Source of the DNA: Candidatus Acididesulfobacter guangdongensis
Lineage (GTDB): Bacteria; SZUA-79; Acidulodesulfobacterales; Acidulodesulfobacteraceae
Direction of reading: 5' to 3'
DNA: 64,000 nt
NCBI GenBank assembly: GCA_004195045.1
Contig: SGBC01000003.1
Span: 434,001 to 498,000, forward strand
The notes under the pieces are model-generated. The model saw nothing but the letters and a program-made list of their open reading frames with translations, had not been told where the DNA came from and did no database searches. Below, piece by piece: positions 1 to 8,640 of this stretch. Every line of letters begins with the position of its first letter. Position 1 is the first letter of the stretch. The position numbers were made by a program, and so were the translations under genes.

Positions 1-723
1 TCCGACCATTGACCTGTTAATTATCTTTTGAAAAAAAGGTTTTTTGATCTGCATATAGATAACCTTTTCAGGATTTACGTTTATTTCTTTGCATAAATCT
101 TCTATTGCTTTATCTAAATCAGAAATCTCGTCGATAAGTTTATTAGATAATGATTTTTTAGAAGAAAATAATTCTCCGGTAGCAAGTTTTAAAACATCGT
201 CTTTAGGAATTTTTCTTCCTTCCGAAACTATTTCTATAAATCTTAGATAAATATCTTCCTGAAGTTCGTCTATGCTCGCTCTTTCTTCGTCTGTATAATG
301 TCTGGTAAAGGACCACATATCTTTATATTTGCCTTTTTTTAAAATCTCGTAGTCAACGCCGATTTTGCCTAATATTTCCTTCAATACCGGCTTCATGCTT
401 ATTACTCCTATCGAACCTATTATGCCGGACGGCGGAGCATAAAGCTTTTCTAATGATGAAGCGACTAAGTATCCGCCGGATGCTGCAAGTTCAAGATACC
501 CGTACACTCTTTTGCCCTTTTTCTTTAATCTTTCTATTGCAAAGTATAAAAGTTCAGAATGTATAGCGCTGCCGCCTGGGCTGTCAATAGTAAAAAGAAC
601 GCCTTTTATCGAATCGGTCTTCTCAATTTTTTTTATTAAAGAAACATAAGGGGCTATACTTTGCGATGTTATGGCGCCTGAAAAATTAATCACTGCCGCT
701 TTATTTCTTCTAAAAATAGACAT
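1..723 (-). CDS. sppA: Signal peptide peptidase SppA-like serine protease, partial (C-terminus off the left edge)
   Basis: This is the first 241 residues of an SppA/SohB-family protease (S49), which degrades cleaved signal peptides and other membrane-associated peptides. I translated it by hand from the ATG at 723, which has an AAAAGG Shine-Dalgarno-like stretch upstream. The family signatures are visible: TIDSPGGS near residues 45-52, the nucleophile motif AASGGY with Ser82, and GKYKD with Lys134, spaced as in the Ser-Lys dyad of the short SppA form. There is no N-terminal membrane anchor; the protein starts directly at the S49 fold, so it may be cytoplasmic or peripheral. It is upstream-unrelated to flagella by family and simply neighbours flgJ on the same strand. 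The gene runs off the window, so its end and length are unknown. Confidence 0.88.
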   Translation of the reverse strand, partial: MSIFRRNKAAVINFSGAITSQSIAPYVSLIKKIEKTDSIKGVLFTIDSPGGSAIHSELLYFAIERLKKKGKRVYGYLELAASGGYLVASSLEKLYAPPSGIIGSIGVISMKPVLKEILGKIGVDYEILKKGKYKDMWSFTRHYTDEERASIDELQEDIYLRFIEIVSEGRKIPKDDVLKLATGELFSSKKSLSNKLIDEISDLDKAIEDLCKEINVNPEKVIYMQIKKPFFQKIINRSMVG

Positions 724-796
724 TATTAAATTTCCTTTTAAAATTATTTTGCTATATTGCTACATTGCTATATTTTTGTTATCTATTGCCGGCATC

Positions 797-1816
797 TCAT
801 CCGCCGGCGCCTTCATTATATTCATTGTAATAATTTAAAACTTTTTTTACATAATTCTGCGTTTCTGTAAACGGCGGTATCCCGCCGTACTTATCCACAT
901 TACCCTGCCCTGAGTTGTAGGCGGCAAGAGCCAGTTCTATATTTCCGTTATTGCGCTCTATCATTTTTTTTAAGTAAAGGCTTCCGCAAAACACGTTAGC
1001 CGCAGGATTTGATACGTCAGCCACGCCCATTTCTTCGGCGGTTTGAGGCATTACCTGCATTAATCCGACGGCTCCTTTAGGCGAGACCGCGTAAGGATTG
1101 AAACCGGATTCAGTTTTTATAACCGCCTTAATTAAATTATAAGGCAGGTCGTACGTTTTAGAAGCTGCCCTCGCTAAACTGTCTATTGATGTGTATACGC
1201 CGGAAGTATAATCTGAAGCTGTATTGTCGGAAATATTGCCGTTATAGCCGCCGCCGTCTGCCTGATTATTTAAAGCGCTTAACTTTTTATAATTATTTAA
1301 AATATTTGCATTACCCAGATATTTCTCTGAAGCGTTTACGGCTTCCATAAAATCGTTGGAGCCGGACAGTTCAGATGTTTCTGATTTTAGTTTTGAAATA
1401 TTTAAACTGTTTTTTATTAATGAAGGATTTTCTTTAAAATAATTAACTATCATTCTTGCAATTCCTATGCCTCTGCCGTAAGATTCATCATTTGCAATCG
1501 ACTGGTACATCATGGAATTAAAAATCTTATAAGCGCTGCCGTGATTTACAAATGTGCCGCCGCTATTTTCTTTAGACATAGAATCAAACAGTATATTTAA
1601 AAAAATCGATTCAAATTTTGACGCAACAAGCTTTATCTCGCTCATCTCGGCAGACGTTATATCGTTATTGTCTTTTGTATTTATATTGCCAGAGCTATCC
1701 GCCGTTTTAGCGGCGGCGATATTTTTAACACGACCGGCACTTACGCCGCCGTTGTCGGCATTACTTGTTTTGTCTATTTTATCTTTATCTGTTAAGTTAT
1801 TTATTATTTCCGTCAT
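797..1816 (-). CDS. flgJ: FlgJ: rod-binding domain fused to an SLT lytic transglycosylase
   Basis: A 339-residue rod-cap/peptidoglycan-opening protein. Residues about 58-125 match the FlgJ rod-binding domain (VASKFESIFLNILFDSM, then a GIGIARM region). Residues about 207-332 are a soluble lytic transglycosylase domain with the KTESGFNP motif (catalytic Glu236), the GLMQVMP motif and the AAYNSG motif. Known enterobacterial FlgJ carries a glucosaminidase instead, and many lineages have only the rod-binding domain, so this is the SLT type of dual-domain FlgJ. It should cut murein so the rod can pass and help rod assembly in the periplasm. It lies away from the flgF-flgG-flgA-flgH-flgI run, where flgJ would usually follow flgI. 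A decayed copy of its start region lies 84 nt upstream (see 1881-1911). The linker at 126-206 is low complexity. Confidence 0.9.
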   Translation of the reverse strand: MTEIINNLTDKDKIDKTSNADNGGVSAGRVKNIAAAKTADSSGNINTKDNNDITSAEMSEIKLVASKFESIFLNILFDSMSKENSGGTFVNHGSAYKIFNSMMYQSIANDESYGRGIGIARMIVNYFKENPSLIKNSLNISKLKSETSELSGSNDFMEAVNASEKYLGNANILNNYKKLSALNNQADGGGYNGNISDNTASDYTSGVYTSIDSLARAASKTYDLPYNLIKAVIKTESGFNPYAVSPKGAVGLMQVMPQTAEEMGVADVSNPAANVFCGSLYLKKMIERNNGNIELALAAYNSGQGNVDKYGGIPPFTETQNYVKKVLNYYNEYNEGAGG

Positions 1817-1911
1817 AATATTTATATAGTATTAAAAAAAATAGACATTTAATAAGTATTTATTAGAATAATTTCTTAGATTATTTATTATTTCCGTCAT
1901 AATATCTATAG
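1797..1911 (-). repeat. Direct duplication of the flgJ start region
   Basis: The segment around the flgJ start codon (about 1797-1830) is repeated at about 1881-1911. Both copies read ATGACGGAAATAATAAATAA on the minus strand and share similar AT-rich sequence just upstream. The two ATGs are 84 nt apart, which is 28 codons, but a TAA separates them, so the outer copy (ATG at 1900) gives only a 22-codon ORF. It looks like a tandem duplication whose outer copy has decayed. Confidence 0.8.
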
Positions 1912-2352
1912 TATACTAAATATATTATAAAAATTACAGAATATTTTTATAATAACACTGCAAATATAAGCCGGCGTCCTGAGGCGGTTATTGACGACAA
2001 TTGATAAATTTTAAGCTGTTTCCCCTTATCTGAACCGCTCAGATTATTAATAACCGAATGAATATTGAGAAAATTATGCAATTTTTTATTTATAATATCT
2101 TGAGAAAATGAAATAAATTTGATAATATTAATATAATATTTTATATATTTTATTAAAAAAAATTAGGCTGTTAATATTGTATATCAAATTATCTATTGTA
2201 ATATAAATTAAAAAAATAAATTAAAATAACTAAAATAAACAAAACAATATAAAATAAAATAAATAAGAATAACTAAGAATAACTAACAATAAATAATTAA
2301 AATTAAATAGACACTCAACTCAATATAAGCATACATAAAAAAGTATAAAAAT
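1912..2352. other. Intergenic region between divergent flgJ and motA
   Basis: This 441-nt spacer is very AT-rich and holds no credible gene. It contains runs of short A/T-rich near-repeats (for example AATAACTAA-like words at 2225-2290). A widely spaced inverted pair, CGGTTATT near 1985 and AATAACCG near 2049, could form a weak stem. I found no convincing sigma-54 or sigma-28 promoter for motA here. Confidence 0.5.
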
Positions 2353-3132
2353 ATGGATTTAGCATCAATTATAGGTTTTATTATGGCATTGGGCGGTTTA
2401 ATAGCCGCAAATACCATGCAGGGCTCGACTATTATGCAATTAATGGACCCTATAGGTCTTACTATAGTCATAATAGGAACATGCGGCGCTACCATTGCCG
2501 GTAATCCTCTGCCAAATTTAAAAAAAGCGGTTATGTCCATTAAGGATGTATTTATTTCTGAAAAAGTCGATTATGAAAGCACTATAGCAGATATTATAGA
2601 TTTTGCCGGAAAAGCCAGAAAAAACGGCGTTCTTGCTCTGGAAGCAGAGGTTGAAACCTCTGACGACAAGTTTATGAAAAAAGCGTTATCATTAGTAGTT
2701 GACGGCATAGACCCTCAAGTGCTTACGGAGATTATGGAAACAGAATTAGGCAATTTAGAAGATTTCGGAGAAGAAAGCGTAAAAATTTTTGAACAGGCAG
2801 GCGGATACTCTCCTACACTCGGTATTATAGGCGCTGTTTTAGGTCTGATTCACGTCATGCAGCATTTAAATAATCCAAATAAGTTGGGCGCCGGCATTGC
2901 CGTTGCTTTTACCGCTACTCTTTACGGTCTGGCGTTTGCAAATCTTATTTTGTTTCCTATAGCAAGTAAATTAAAAATAAGATTAAAAGAAAAAACGCTG
3001 AAAAATGAATTGGTGCTTAAAGGAGTCCAGTCAATTCAAAATGGTGAAAATCCACGACTTATAGAAGAAAAGCTGAAATCATTTTTGAGCGAAAGCCAAA
3101 AAGCAATATATGAAGCAAAGAACGCAAGATGA
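2353..3132 (+). CDS. motA: MotA, flagellar stator proton channel subunit
   Basis: A 259-residue stator protein of usual MotA/PomA length. Four membrane segments are visible: about 5-22 and 33-50, then a large cytoplasmic loop, then about 150-170 and 180-205. The conserved loop charges that contact the FliG torque helix fit Arg89 and Glu97 in the AGKARKNGVLALE segment. The channel proline fits Pro154 in GGYSPTLG. The protein forms the pentamer around a MotB dimer in the inner membrane and drives rotation by ion flow. motB follows after 96 nt on the same strand. No clear Shine-Dalgarno sequence precedes the ATG. Confidence 0.95.
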   Translation: MDLASIIGFIMALGGLIAANTMQGSTIMQLMDPIGLTIVIIGTCGATIAGNPLPNLKKAVMSIKDVFISEKVDYESTIADIIDFAGKARKNGVLALEAEVETSDDKFMKKALSLVVDGIDPQVLTEIMETELGNLEDFGEESVKIFEQAGGYSPTLGIIGAVLGLIHVMQHLNNPNKLGAGIAVAFTATLYGLAFANLILFPIASKLKIRLKEKTLKNELVLKGVQSIQNGENPRLIEEKLKSFLSESQKAIYEAKNAR

Positions 3133-3228
3133 GTTCTATTTTTTGATAATAATGACAAGCAGCGATAATAAAAATTAACTATCATAATTTAAAAATTAAA
3201 TAAATTAAAAATATGATATAATACAGTT

Positions 3229-4020
3229 ATGAGTTTAAGACGAAGAAAACCCCCGGCGGAATCTAATAAAGAAAGATGGATGATCAGCTATGGCGATTTT
3301 TTGACCACTCTGCTGTCGTTTTTTATAGTTATGTTTGCAATTTCAAAGGTGAACAATGTCCGTTTAAAAGAACTTGCTGTTTCTATTCAGCAGGCTTTCG
3401 GAGCCAACAAATTTATTACCGTATCCAAATCTAAACCAAACCTCGCGTCAACCCCTAAATTAATTGTTCCGAAAGTTGCGCCTTCCACTAAAGTTTCTGC
3501 TCAGAATAAAAAACTTATAAAAGAAGAAAAACACGAAGCGCATGTTTTTAATATGATTTCTGTGGGTATTGAAAAATATATAAAAGGCAACAAAACATAC
3601 AGAACGTCTCTGAGAATTTACAGGTCAACCCGCGGGTTGACTATTTCGCTTAAAGGGTCTGATTTTTTTAATTCGGGAAGCGCTAAAATCTTACGGCAAT
3701 TTCATCCTCTTTTAAAATATATCGCATCTTCGCTTTTAAAAGTTAAAAACAACCTGTCTATTGAGGGTTATACAGATTCTACGCCGATTCATACCTTTAA
3801 ATATCCCAATAACTGGATGCTCTCCACCGCCAGAGCCGTTAATGTTCTTAGATTTTTTATAAAAAAAGTTAAATTTCCGCCGATAAGACTTTCTGCTTCC
3901 GGCTATGGAAAATACAGACCGGTAGCTTCAAATAAAACCGCTCAGGGAAGGGCTTTAAACAGAAGGGTTAATATCGTGGTTCTTTCTACATTTCTTAACA
4001 ATGAACTTCCAAAATCATAA
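3229..4020 (+). CDS. motB: MotB, flagellar stator peptidoglycan-anchoring subunit
   Basis: A 263-residue protein with a short cytoplasmic N-terminus and one membrane helix (about 20-42). The ion-binding aspartate is Asp23 in WMISYGDFLTTLLSFF. A periplasmic linker follows, then an OmpA/MotB peptidoglycan-binding domain (about 135-255) with the SIEGYTDSTP and NWMLSTARAVNV motifs. The periplasmic part is rich in Lys and Arg and poor in acidic residues. Ion specificity cannot be read safely, but the tight match to proton-type MotB near Asp23 fits a proton motor. A TATAAT-like word lies 10-20 nt before the ATG, so it may also be transcribed separately from motA. Confidence 0.94.
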   Translation: MSLRRRKPPAESNKERWMISYGDFLTTLLSFFIVMFAISKVNNVRLKELAVSIQQAFGANKFITVSKSKPNLASTPKLIVPKVAPSTKVSAQNKKLIKEEKHEAHVFNMISVGIEKYIKGNKTYRTSLRIYRSTRGLTISLKGSDFFNSGSAKILRQFHPLLKYIASSLLKVKNNLSIEGYTDSTPIHTFKYPNNWMLSTARAVNVLRFFIKKVKFPPIRLSASGYGKYRPVASNKTAQGRALNRRVNIVVLSTFLNNELPKS

Positions 4021-4057
4021 TGCAAATAAATAAGTTAATTATGGTATGTAAGCTAAT

Positions 4058-5068
4058 CTAAAGTGAAGATTTTTTTATCTGCTGTCTCTGTCTTTCAAGG
4101 GTATATTTAATAATCTCGTCCCTGTCGTATTCGTTAATTGCCGAAAATTTGCATGCGACGGAATAATTATTGTCAGTTTCTATTCTCACAACCTGAGCGA
4201 GCAATTTGATGATAAACTGCGGTATAGCAGGAAATAATATAGTCATTTTCAAATAATCGCCGTGTTTTAATGAGTTTATATTTAAGTTAGAATTTACATT
4301 TAAGTTTGAGTTTAAGTTTGCAAAGTCATTTTGAGCATCTTTATTTTCGCCGTTAACCGGATAATTAAACATAATACCAGAACCGCTGATAGATACCTTC
4401 TGCTCTTCTATATTGGAAAGCAGAGATTTTTCAGGATTTAGCAGGGAAAGTATTATGTCTAATTTGCTGTTTATGGCAATTAATAATTTTTCCAGTCTCG
4501 GATTTATGGGCACTCCCATATCGTCTATTACAGGCGTTGAAGATGACAATCTGGGTATATTAGTTTTATATATACCGTAAACCGAAGTGGTAAAAGAAGG
4601 TTTAGAAATATATTCTTCTTTTAACTTATGAAACTCATCTGCGCTTATCTTATCATAAGAGAATTGCAAAAACGCGTTGACTCTTAAAAATTCCCTTCCT
4701 TCTCTTTTGGACGGTGCATCAGATACCTTAATTTTTAAAACAATATTATCGTTTCCTTTAATAATCTCGTCTATCTTAACTTTTACAACGTAAGCGTCCT
4801 TAATGTCTTCGTAAATCAGAATGTTGTCGTCGATTTTATCATGTATGTCGGATATAATATTGTCTATATTAATATCTGCGGCGCGGTCGGCAAAATTCAC
4901 TTCGCTGCCGGAATCAAATTTTAATATGTCGTCTTCTTTAAATAGCGCATATAGAATAACAAAAATATATTCTCCGTTTAAGTCTGAAATATAACCTTTA
5001 TAATTATTGTTTCCTGACTTAATAATAACTTCCTGGTCTTTGTAAAAATATGCCTCATAGTCTATCAT
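4058..5068 (-). CDS. PilZ-domain protein, likely flagellar cyclic-di-GMP effector with atypical PilZ
   Basis: A 336-residue cytosolic protein. Residues 1-115 form a YcgR-N-like beta domain. A PilZ core follows, with REGREFLRV at 122-130 (an RxxxR-like motif) and VSISGSGIMF at 225-234 in the place of the D/NxSxxG motif. About 90 residues are inserted between the two motifs, including a helix with INSKLDIILSLL. That helix is typical of the atypical tPilZ type, but I cannot confirm the subfamily. A short repeat (LNSNLNVNSNLN) lies at about 250-262. Tail to tail with motB, it would be expected to adjust motor function or expression in response to cyclic-di-GMP. It is preceded on the same strand by the small helical protein at 5111-5503. 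Confidence 0.72.
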   Translation of the reverse strand: MIDYEAYFYKDQEVIIKSGNNNYKGYISDLNGEYIFVILYALFKEDDILKFDSGSEVNFADRAADINIDNIISDIHDKIDDNILIYEDIKDAYVVKVKIDEIIKGNDNIVLKIKVSDAPSKREGREFLRVNAFLQFSYDKISADEFHKLKEEYISKPSFTTSVYGIYKTNIPRLSSSTPVIDDMGVPINPRLEKLLIAINSKLDIILSLLNPEKSLLSNIEEQKVSISGSGIMFNYPVNGENKDAQNDFANLNSNLNVNSNLNINSLKHGDYLKMTILFPAIPQFIIKLLAQVVRIETDNNYSVACKFSAINEYDRDEIIKYTLERQRQQIKKSSL

Positions 5069-5110
5069 AACTAATCTAACCTTATTTAAAAATTATTCTG
5101 CAATTTAGAA

Positions 5111-5503
5111 TTATACGTTATTCGTATTAGATTCATATGCTTTCATAGCATAGCCTATCTTTCTTAATAATTTTATTTTTTCGGCTAAATTTTCCTGTTT
5201 TGCAGAAAATTTATCGACAATGTTTTTTTCAATATTAATATTATCTGAAATAATTTTTCTTAAAATTGTCATTTTGTCCATTTCAGCTTTATTCAATTTT
5301 AATATATTATTATAGTCTATTTTAATTTTGGCAATAATGTCTATAAATAATTTCTTTTTGTTTAATATATCTGCTAAATTTTTAATATTTTCTCTTTCTT
5401 CGAGTATAATAAGCAGTATATATTTGTTCAATACAAGAATCCTTCCTGCAATATCTATTTTTAAATCAATTAATTTTTCACGACAGATTTTAGATAATTT
5501 CAT
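5111..5503 (-). CDS. Small helical protein, possible FlgN/FliT-like export chaperone
   Basis: A 130-residue protein that I do not recognise with certainty. It is predicted to be almost wholly alpha-helical and rich in Lys, Ile, Leu and Glu, with heptad-like spacing over residues 20-115. It has no signal peptide or membrane segment. Size and helical nature resemble flagellar export chaperones of the FlgN/FliT kind. Its neighbour downstream is a PilZ protein, 42 nt away, probably in the same transcript. A separate better candidate for FlgN sits beside flgM at 13277-13873, so this one might be FliT-like or unrelated. Confidence 0.5.
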   Translation of the reverse strand: MKLSKICREKLIDLKIDIAGRILVLNKYILLIILEERENIKNLADILNKKKLFIDIIAKIKIDYNNILKLNKAEMDKMTILRKIISDNINIEKNIVDKFSAKQENLAEKIKLLRKIGYAMKAYESNTNNV

Positions 5504-5887
5504 GATAATATTGTATAATATAGATATGCTTTTTTTGAGATATGTCTTTTTTTAGTTGCAAATATTTTTGCTTAATAATTAACATTGTAATACTATAATT
5601 ATAATATAGATATATCATTTTCACTGCAAATATTTTTGCTTTATTAAAATATTAATATATAATATACTAACTGTATAATATATAAACTATACTATGATAC
5701 TAACTATATAATATACAGACTATATAATATACAGACTATATACGGTATATAATATAAACTAATTGCTTATCTGCTATAGATTATAATAAATATGATATAA
5801 TAAGTATTGAAAAAATTCAACAGCCGTTTAATCTAAGTTCAATATAATCGTAAAAAATAAATTCATCAAATAATATTATTGATATAA
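5504..5887. other. AT-rich intergenic region with short repeats
   Basis: No gene is seen in this 384-nt divergent spacer. The word TGCAAATATTTTTGCTT occurs twice (near 5558 and 5626). The word ACTATATAATATACAG is repeated in tandem near 5711-5742 and followed by decayed copies. A GATATAATAAG word near 5793 resembles a -10 box for the plus-strand genes, without a clear -35 partner. Confidence 0.5.
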
Positions 5888-6220
5888 ATGAAAAGAATAA
5901 AAGTTGAAGAAGTTTCCGAAGGGAATGTTTTAGCTAAAAGCATTGTGTTAGATAACGGGGTTGTATTATTATCTAAGGGGTCAATATTAACCGATTTAAT
6001 AATTAATCAGATAAAAAAACAGCACATATTTTACGTATATATTGCAAATAACGGCAGCTTGACGGATGAAGGCGCCGACGTTTCTTATCTTAACGGCAGG
6101 ACAATGGAAAATGATTTGTCGGATATTGAAGAAAGGTTTATTCTCGTCGGCAATATAAAATTAATGGAAGATATTAAAAATATTATAAAAAAAGTCATAA
6201 TTCAAGAATATCAAGGTTAG
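5888..6220 (+). CDS. Small protein resembling the N-terminal region of HD-GYP proteins
   Basis: A 110-residue protein. Residues 1-55 follow the pattern seen at the N-terminus of HD-GYP phosphodiesterases and related proteins: VEEVSEGNVLAKSIV, then a VLLSKGSILTDLIINQIKK segment, then a YVYIANNG strand. The catalytic HD-GYP domain itself is absent. The gene ends 19 nt before an HDOD gene on the same strand, so the two probably work together in signalling. No signal peptide or membrane segment is seen. The function is inferred from the resemblance only. Confidence 0.55.
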   Translation: MKRIKVEEVSEGNVLAKSIVLDNGVVLLSKGSILTDLIINQIKKQHIFYVYIANNGSLTDEGADVSYLNGRTMENDLSDIEERFILVGNIKLMEDIKNIIKKVIIQEYQG

Positions 6221-6239
6221 GTTAGTTAGATTACTAATT

Positions 6240-7160
6240 ATGAAAAAAGATAAATTTGATGAAATAATGAGCGCTATTAAAATGACGGATAATCTTCCTT
6301 CATTGCCGGAGGTTATTTATAAAATTAATAGCTTAATGGAAGACGACACTATCTCAGTTAATTATATAGGTAATTTAATGACAAAAGATATGAGTTTGTC
6401 GGCAAAAATACTTAAAATAGTCAACTCCCCTTTTTACGGTTTTCCGCAAAGGATTTATAATTTAAATCTTGCTCTTGTTCTGCTCGGTTCTAATACATTA
6501 AAAAGCATTATAATTACATCTTCGGTTTTTGAATTAATGAAAGACACCATGAAAGGTTTATGGGAGCACAGCCTGTTTTGCGGATTAACGGCAAAATATA
6601 TTGCGAAACAGATAAACGGGAAGAAACAGCTAATAGATGAAGATCTGGTTTTTTCTGCCGGTTTGCTGCATGATATAGGCAAACTTATCATCGCAATAAA
6701 ATTCAGAGACGATTTCGACTCTATAATCAAATTAGCTGAAGAAAAGAAACAGGTCTATTCAGAGGCAGAAAAGGAAATTTTAGATATATCTCACGCCGAC
6801 GTTGGATATTATTTAACTAAATCGTGGAATTATCCTGCTTCCATTTATACACCTATAAGATTTCATCACGATTTTATGATGTTATACAAAAATGAAAATA
6901 TAAATAAAAATTATAATGTAAAATCAATAGCCGACAATAAAAACAAGGCATATTCCTCTAATAACTATATAATTGAAACCGCAATAGTTAATTTATCCGA
7001 CATTCTAACTAAATCACTTGGAATAGGTTTTTCAGGCAGCATTTATGTTGATGAAATTAAAAATGAAATAATGGAAATACTGTCTATAGATTTAGATTTC
7101 TTAAAGAAAATTATTGAAGAAATTTACTATTTCAAAGATGAATTAAATGTTTTTAACTAA
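6240..7160 (+). CDS. HDOD-domain signalling protein
   Basis: A 306-residue protein filled by one HDOD domain (about 15-215). Landmarks are LPSLPEVIYKIN, DMSLSAKILKIVNSPFYG and the GLLHDIGK motif at 142-148. HDOD proteins are HD-fold relatives, mostly without shown catalysis, that act in motility, biofilm and c-di-GMP networks. Residues 220-245 are low-complexity and Asn-rich, followed by more helices. It lies between the HD-GYP-N-like gene and a GGDEF gene on the plus strand, next to a PilZ gene, which supports a role in second-messenger control of motility. Catalysis is uncertain. Confidence 0.82.
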   Translation: MKKDKFDEIMSAIKMTDNLPSLPEVIYKINSLMEDDTISVNYIGNLMTKDMSLSAKILKIVNSPFYGFPQRIYNLNLALVLLGSNTLKSIIITSSVFELMKDTMKGLWEHSLFCGLTAKYIAKQINGKKQLIDEDLVFSAGLLHDIGKLIIAIKFRDDFDSIIKLAEEKKQVYSEAEKEILDISHADVGYYLTKSWNYPASIYTPIRFHHDFMMLYKNENINKNYNVKSIADNKNKAYSSNNYIIETAIVNLSDILTKSLGIGFSGSIYVDEIKNEIMEILSIDLDFLKKIIEEIYYFKDELNVFN

Positions 7161-7296
7161 GATTGTTAATAACTGCTTACAATTCTTAACTGCTAAAATT
7201 AGATTTGCCTAAAATAGTTTATAGAAATAGAAAATATATCAATTACTAAAATTAAATCTGTTCCAAGATAACTAAACTTACTATTGCTAAAATAAA

Positions 7297-8499
7297 ATGC
7301 ATGAAAACAAAGAAATTATTTTTATTGTTTCAAAAAAAGAATTTGAACTGACGGAATATTTTACTAAAGAGCTCTATAATTACAACCTGCAATTTTACGA
7401 ATCTATAAATCAGGCATACTATTCTGTTTATGTATCTCCCCCTTCTCTTATTTTAGTAGATTTAAGGTATGAAATATTTGGAGAAACGGATACAGACAAT
7501 AAAATAACAGACTTAAATGCCGTCCGTATCAATAGGATAGAAAACAAAAATACTCAAAATAAAGATAACGGTAAAAATATTAACAATAACAATCAATATA
7601 ATAAATTATCCGATTATTCTATTGCTGCCGAACCGATGGTTTCAGCCTCTGCTTCATCATCATTCTCTGATAAAAACTGCAGCAGCACGGCTTCAAAAAA
7701 AGACTGCTATGCCGTTTATCACGATATTTACAGTATGACTGACAACATCCAGAAAGATAATATAATCAGCAATATACCATTAGTTTTTATCCTGCCGCGC
7801 AATTTTAATTTTAAAAATATTATAGATTTAGACTGCTGTTCTATGAAAGACTACGTGAAAGAACCGCTGTTAAAGAATGAGCTGCTCTATAAAGTAAAAA
7901 TATCTCTGCTGTTTTCAAGAACTCAATTAGATGCCAATCCGCTGACAAAATTACCCGGAAATTCATCAATAATCAACGAAGTAAAAAAAAGGATAACAAA
8001 CAATATAAACTGTTCTTTCGCTTATATCGATATTGATAATTTTAAATCTTATAACGATAAATACGGTTTTTTAAGCGGCGATGAAATAATAATGCTGACT
8101 TCAAGACTCATAGCTTCAACAGCATATGACATATCAAAAAATCGCAAAAGGCACGGCAGGGAAGTTTTTGTCGGACATATAGGCGGGGACGATTTTGTAG
8201 CTATTTCTCATCCTGAAGATATTGTAGAAATTTGCAGTAATATAATTTCAAATTTTGACAAAATAATACCGTCTTTTTACGATGAAACGGATAAATCAAA
8301 CGGCTATATAGAAACCTATGACAGGTCTAACGTTTTAAGACAGATTCCATTAATGTCGCTGTCGGTAGCGATAATTCCGGATATCAACAAAAGAGTATCT
8401 CATTACGGTGAAATAAGTGAAATAACCTCAGCTTTAAAATCGAAAGCAAAAAATTCGCCCGGTTCAAAAATAGTTATAGACAAAAGAGGAAAGAAATAA
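7297..8499 (+). CDS. Diguanylate cyclase-like protein: interrupted receiver-like domain plus GGDDF domain
   Basis: A 400-residue protein. The C-terminal half (about 205-395) is a GGDEF-type domain with signature GGDDF at 296-300, metal-binding YIDIDNFKSYND at 243-254, and PLTKLPGN near 215-222. This is a known GGDDF subfamily; Asp for Glu may still allow GTP cyclisation, but activity is not proven. The N-terminal part looks like a receiver fold. IIFIVSK and LILVDLR (Asp55) are early strands, and PLVFILP and DYVKEPLLKNEL are late ones. About 95 low-complexity residues (62-160) are inserted between strands 3 and 4. It probably raises c-di-GMP or acts as a degenerate sensor for the PilZ proteins nearby. 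Confidence 0.8.
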   Translation: MHENKEIIFIVSKKEFELTEYFTKELYNYNLQFYESINQAYYSVYVSPPSLILVDLRYEIFGETDTDNKITDLNAVRINRIENKNTQNKDNGKNINNNNQYNKLSDYSIAAEPMVSASASSSFSDKNCSSTASKKDCYAVYHDIYSMTDNIQKDNIISNIPLVFILPRNFNFKNIIDLDCCSMKDYVKEPLLKNELLYKVKISLLFSRTQLDANPLTKLPGNSSIINEVKKRITNNINCSFAYIDIDNFKSYNDKYGFLSGDEIIMLTSRLIASTAYDISKNRKRHGREVFVGHIGGDDFVAISHPEDIVEICSNIISNFDKIIPSFYDETDKSNGYIETYDRSNVLRQIPLMSLSVAIIPDINKRVSHYGEISEITSALKSKAKNSPGSKIVIDKRGKK

Positions 8500-8640
8500 A
8501 AAAATAAGACATACGCATACTTAACAAAAGTTTTTAATTTTTAATAATTTGAATAAAAATCTAAACGGTCCTTTTAGATATCAAATATAATATCAAATAT
8601 ATTTTATGACGTATATTTTATATAATTACAATGTTTAATA

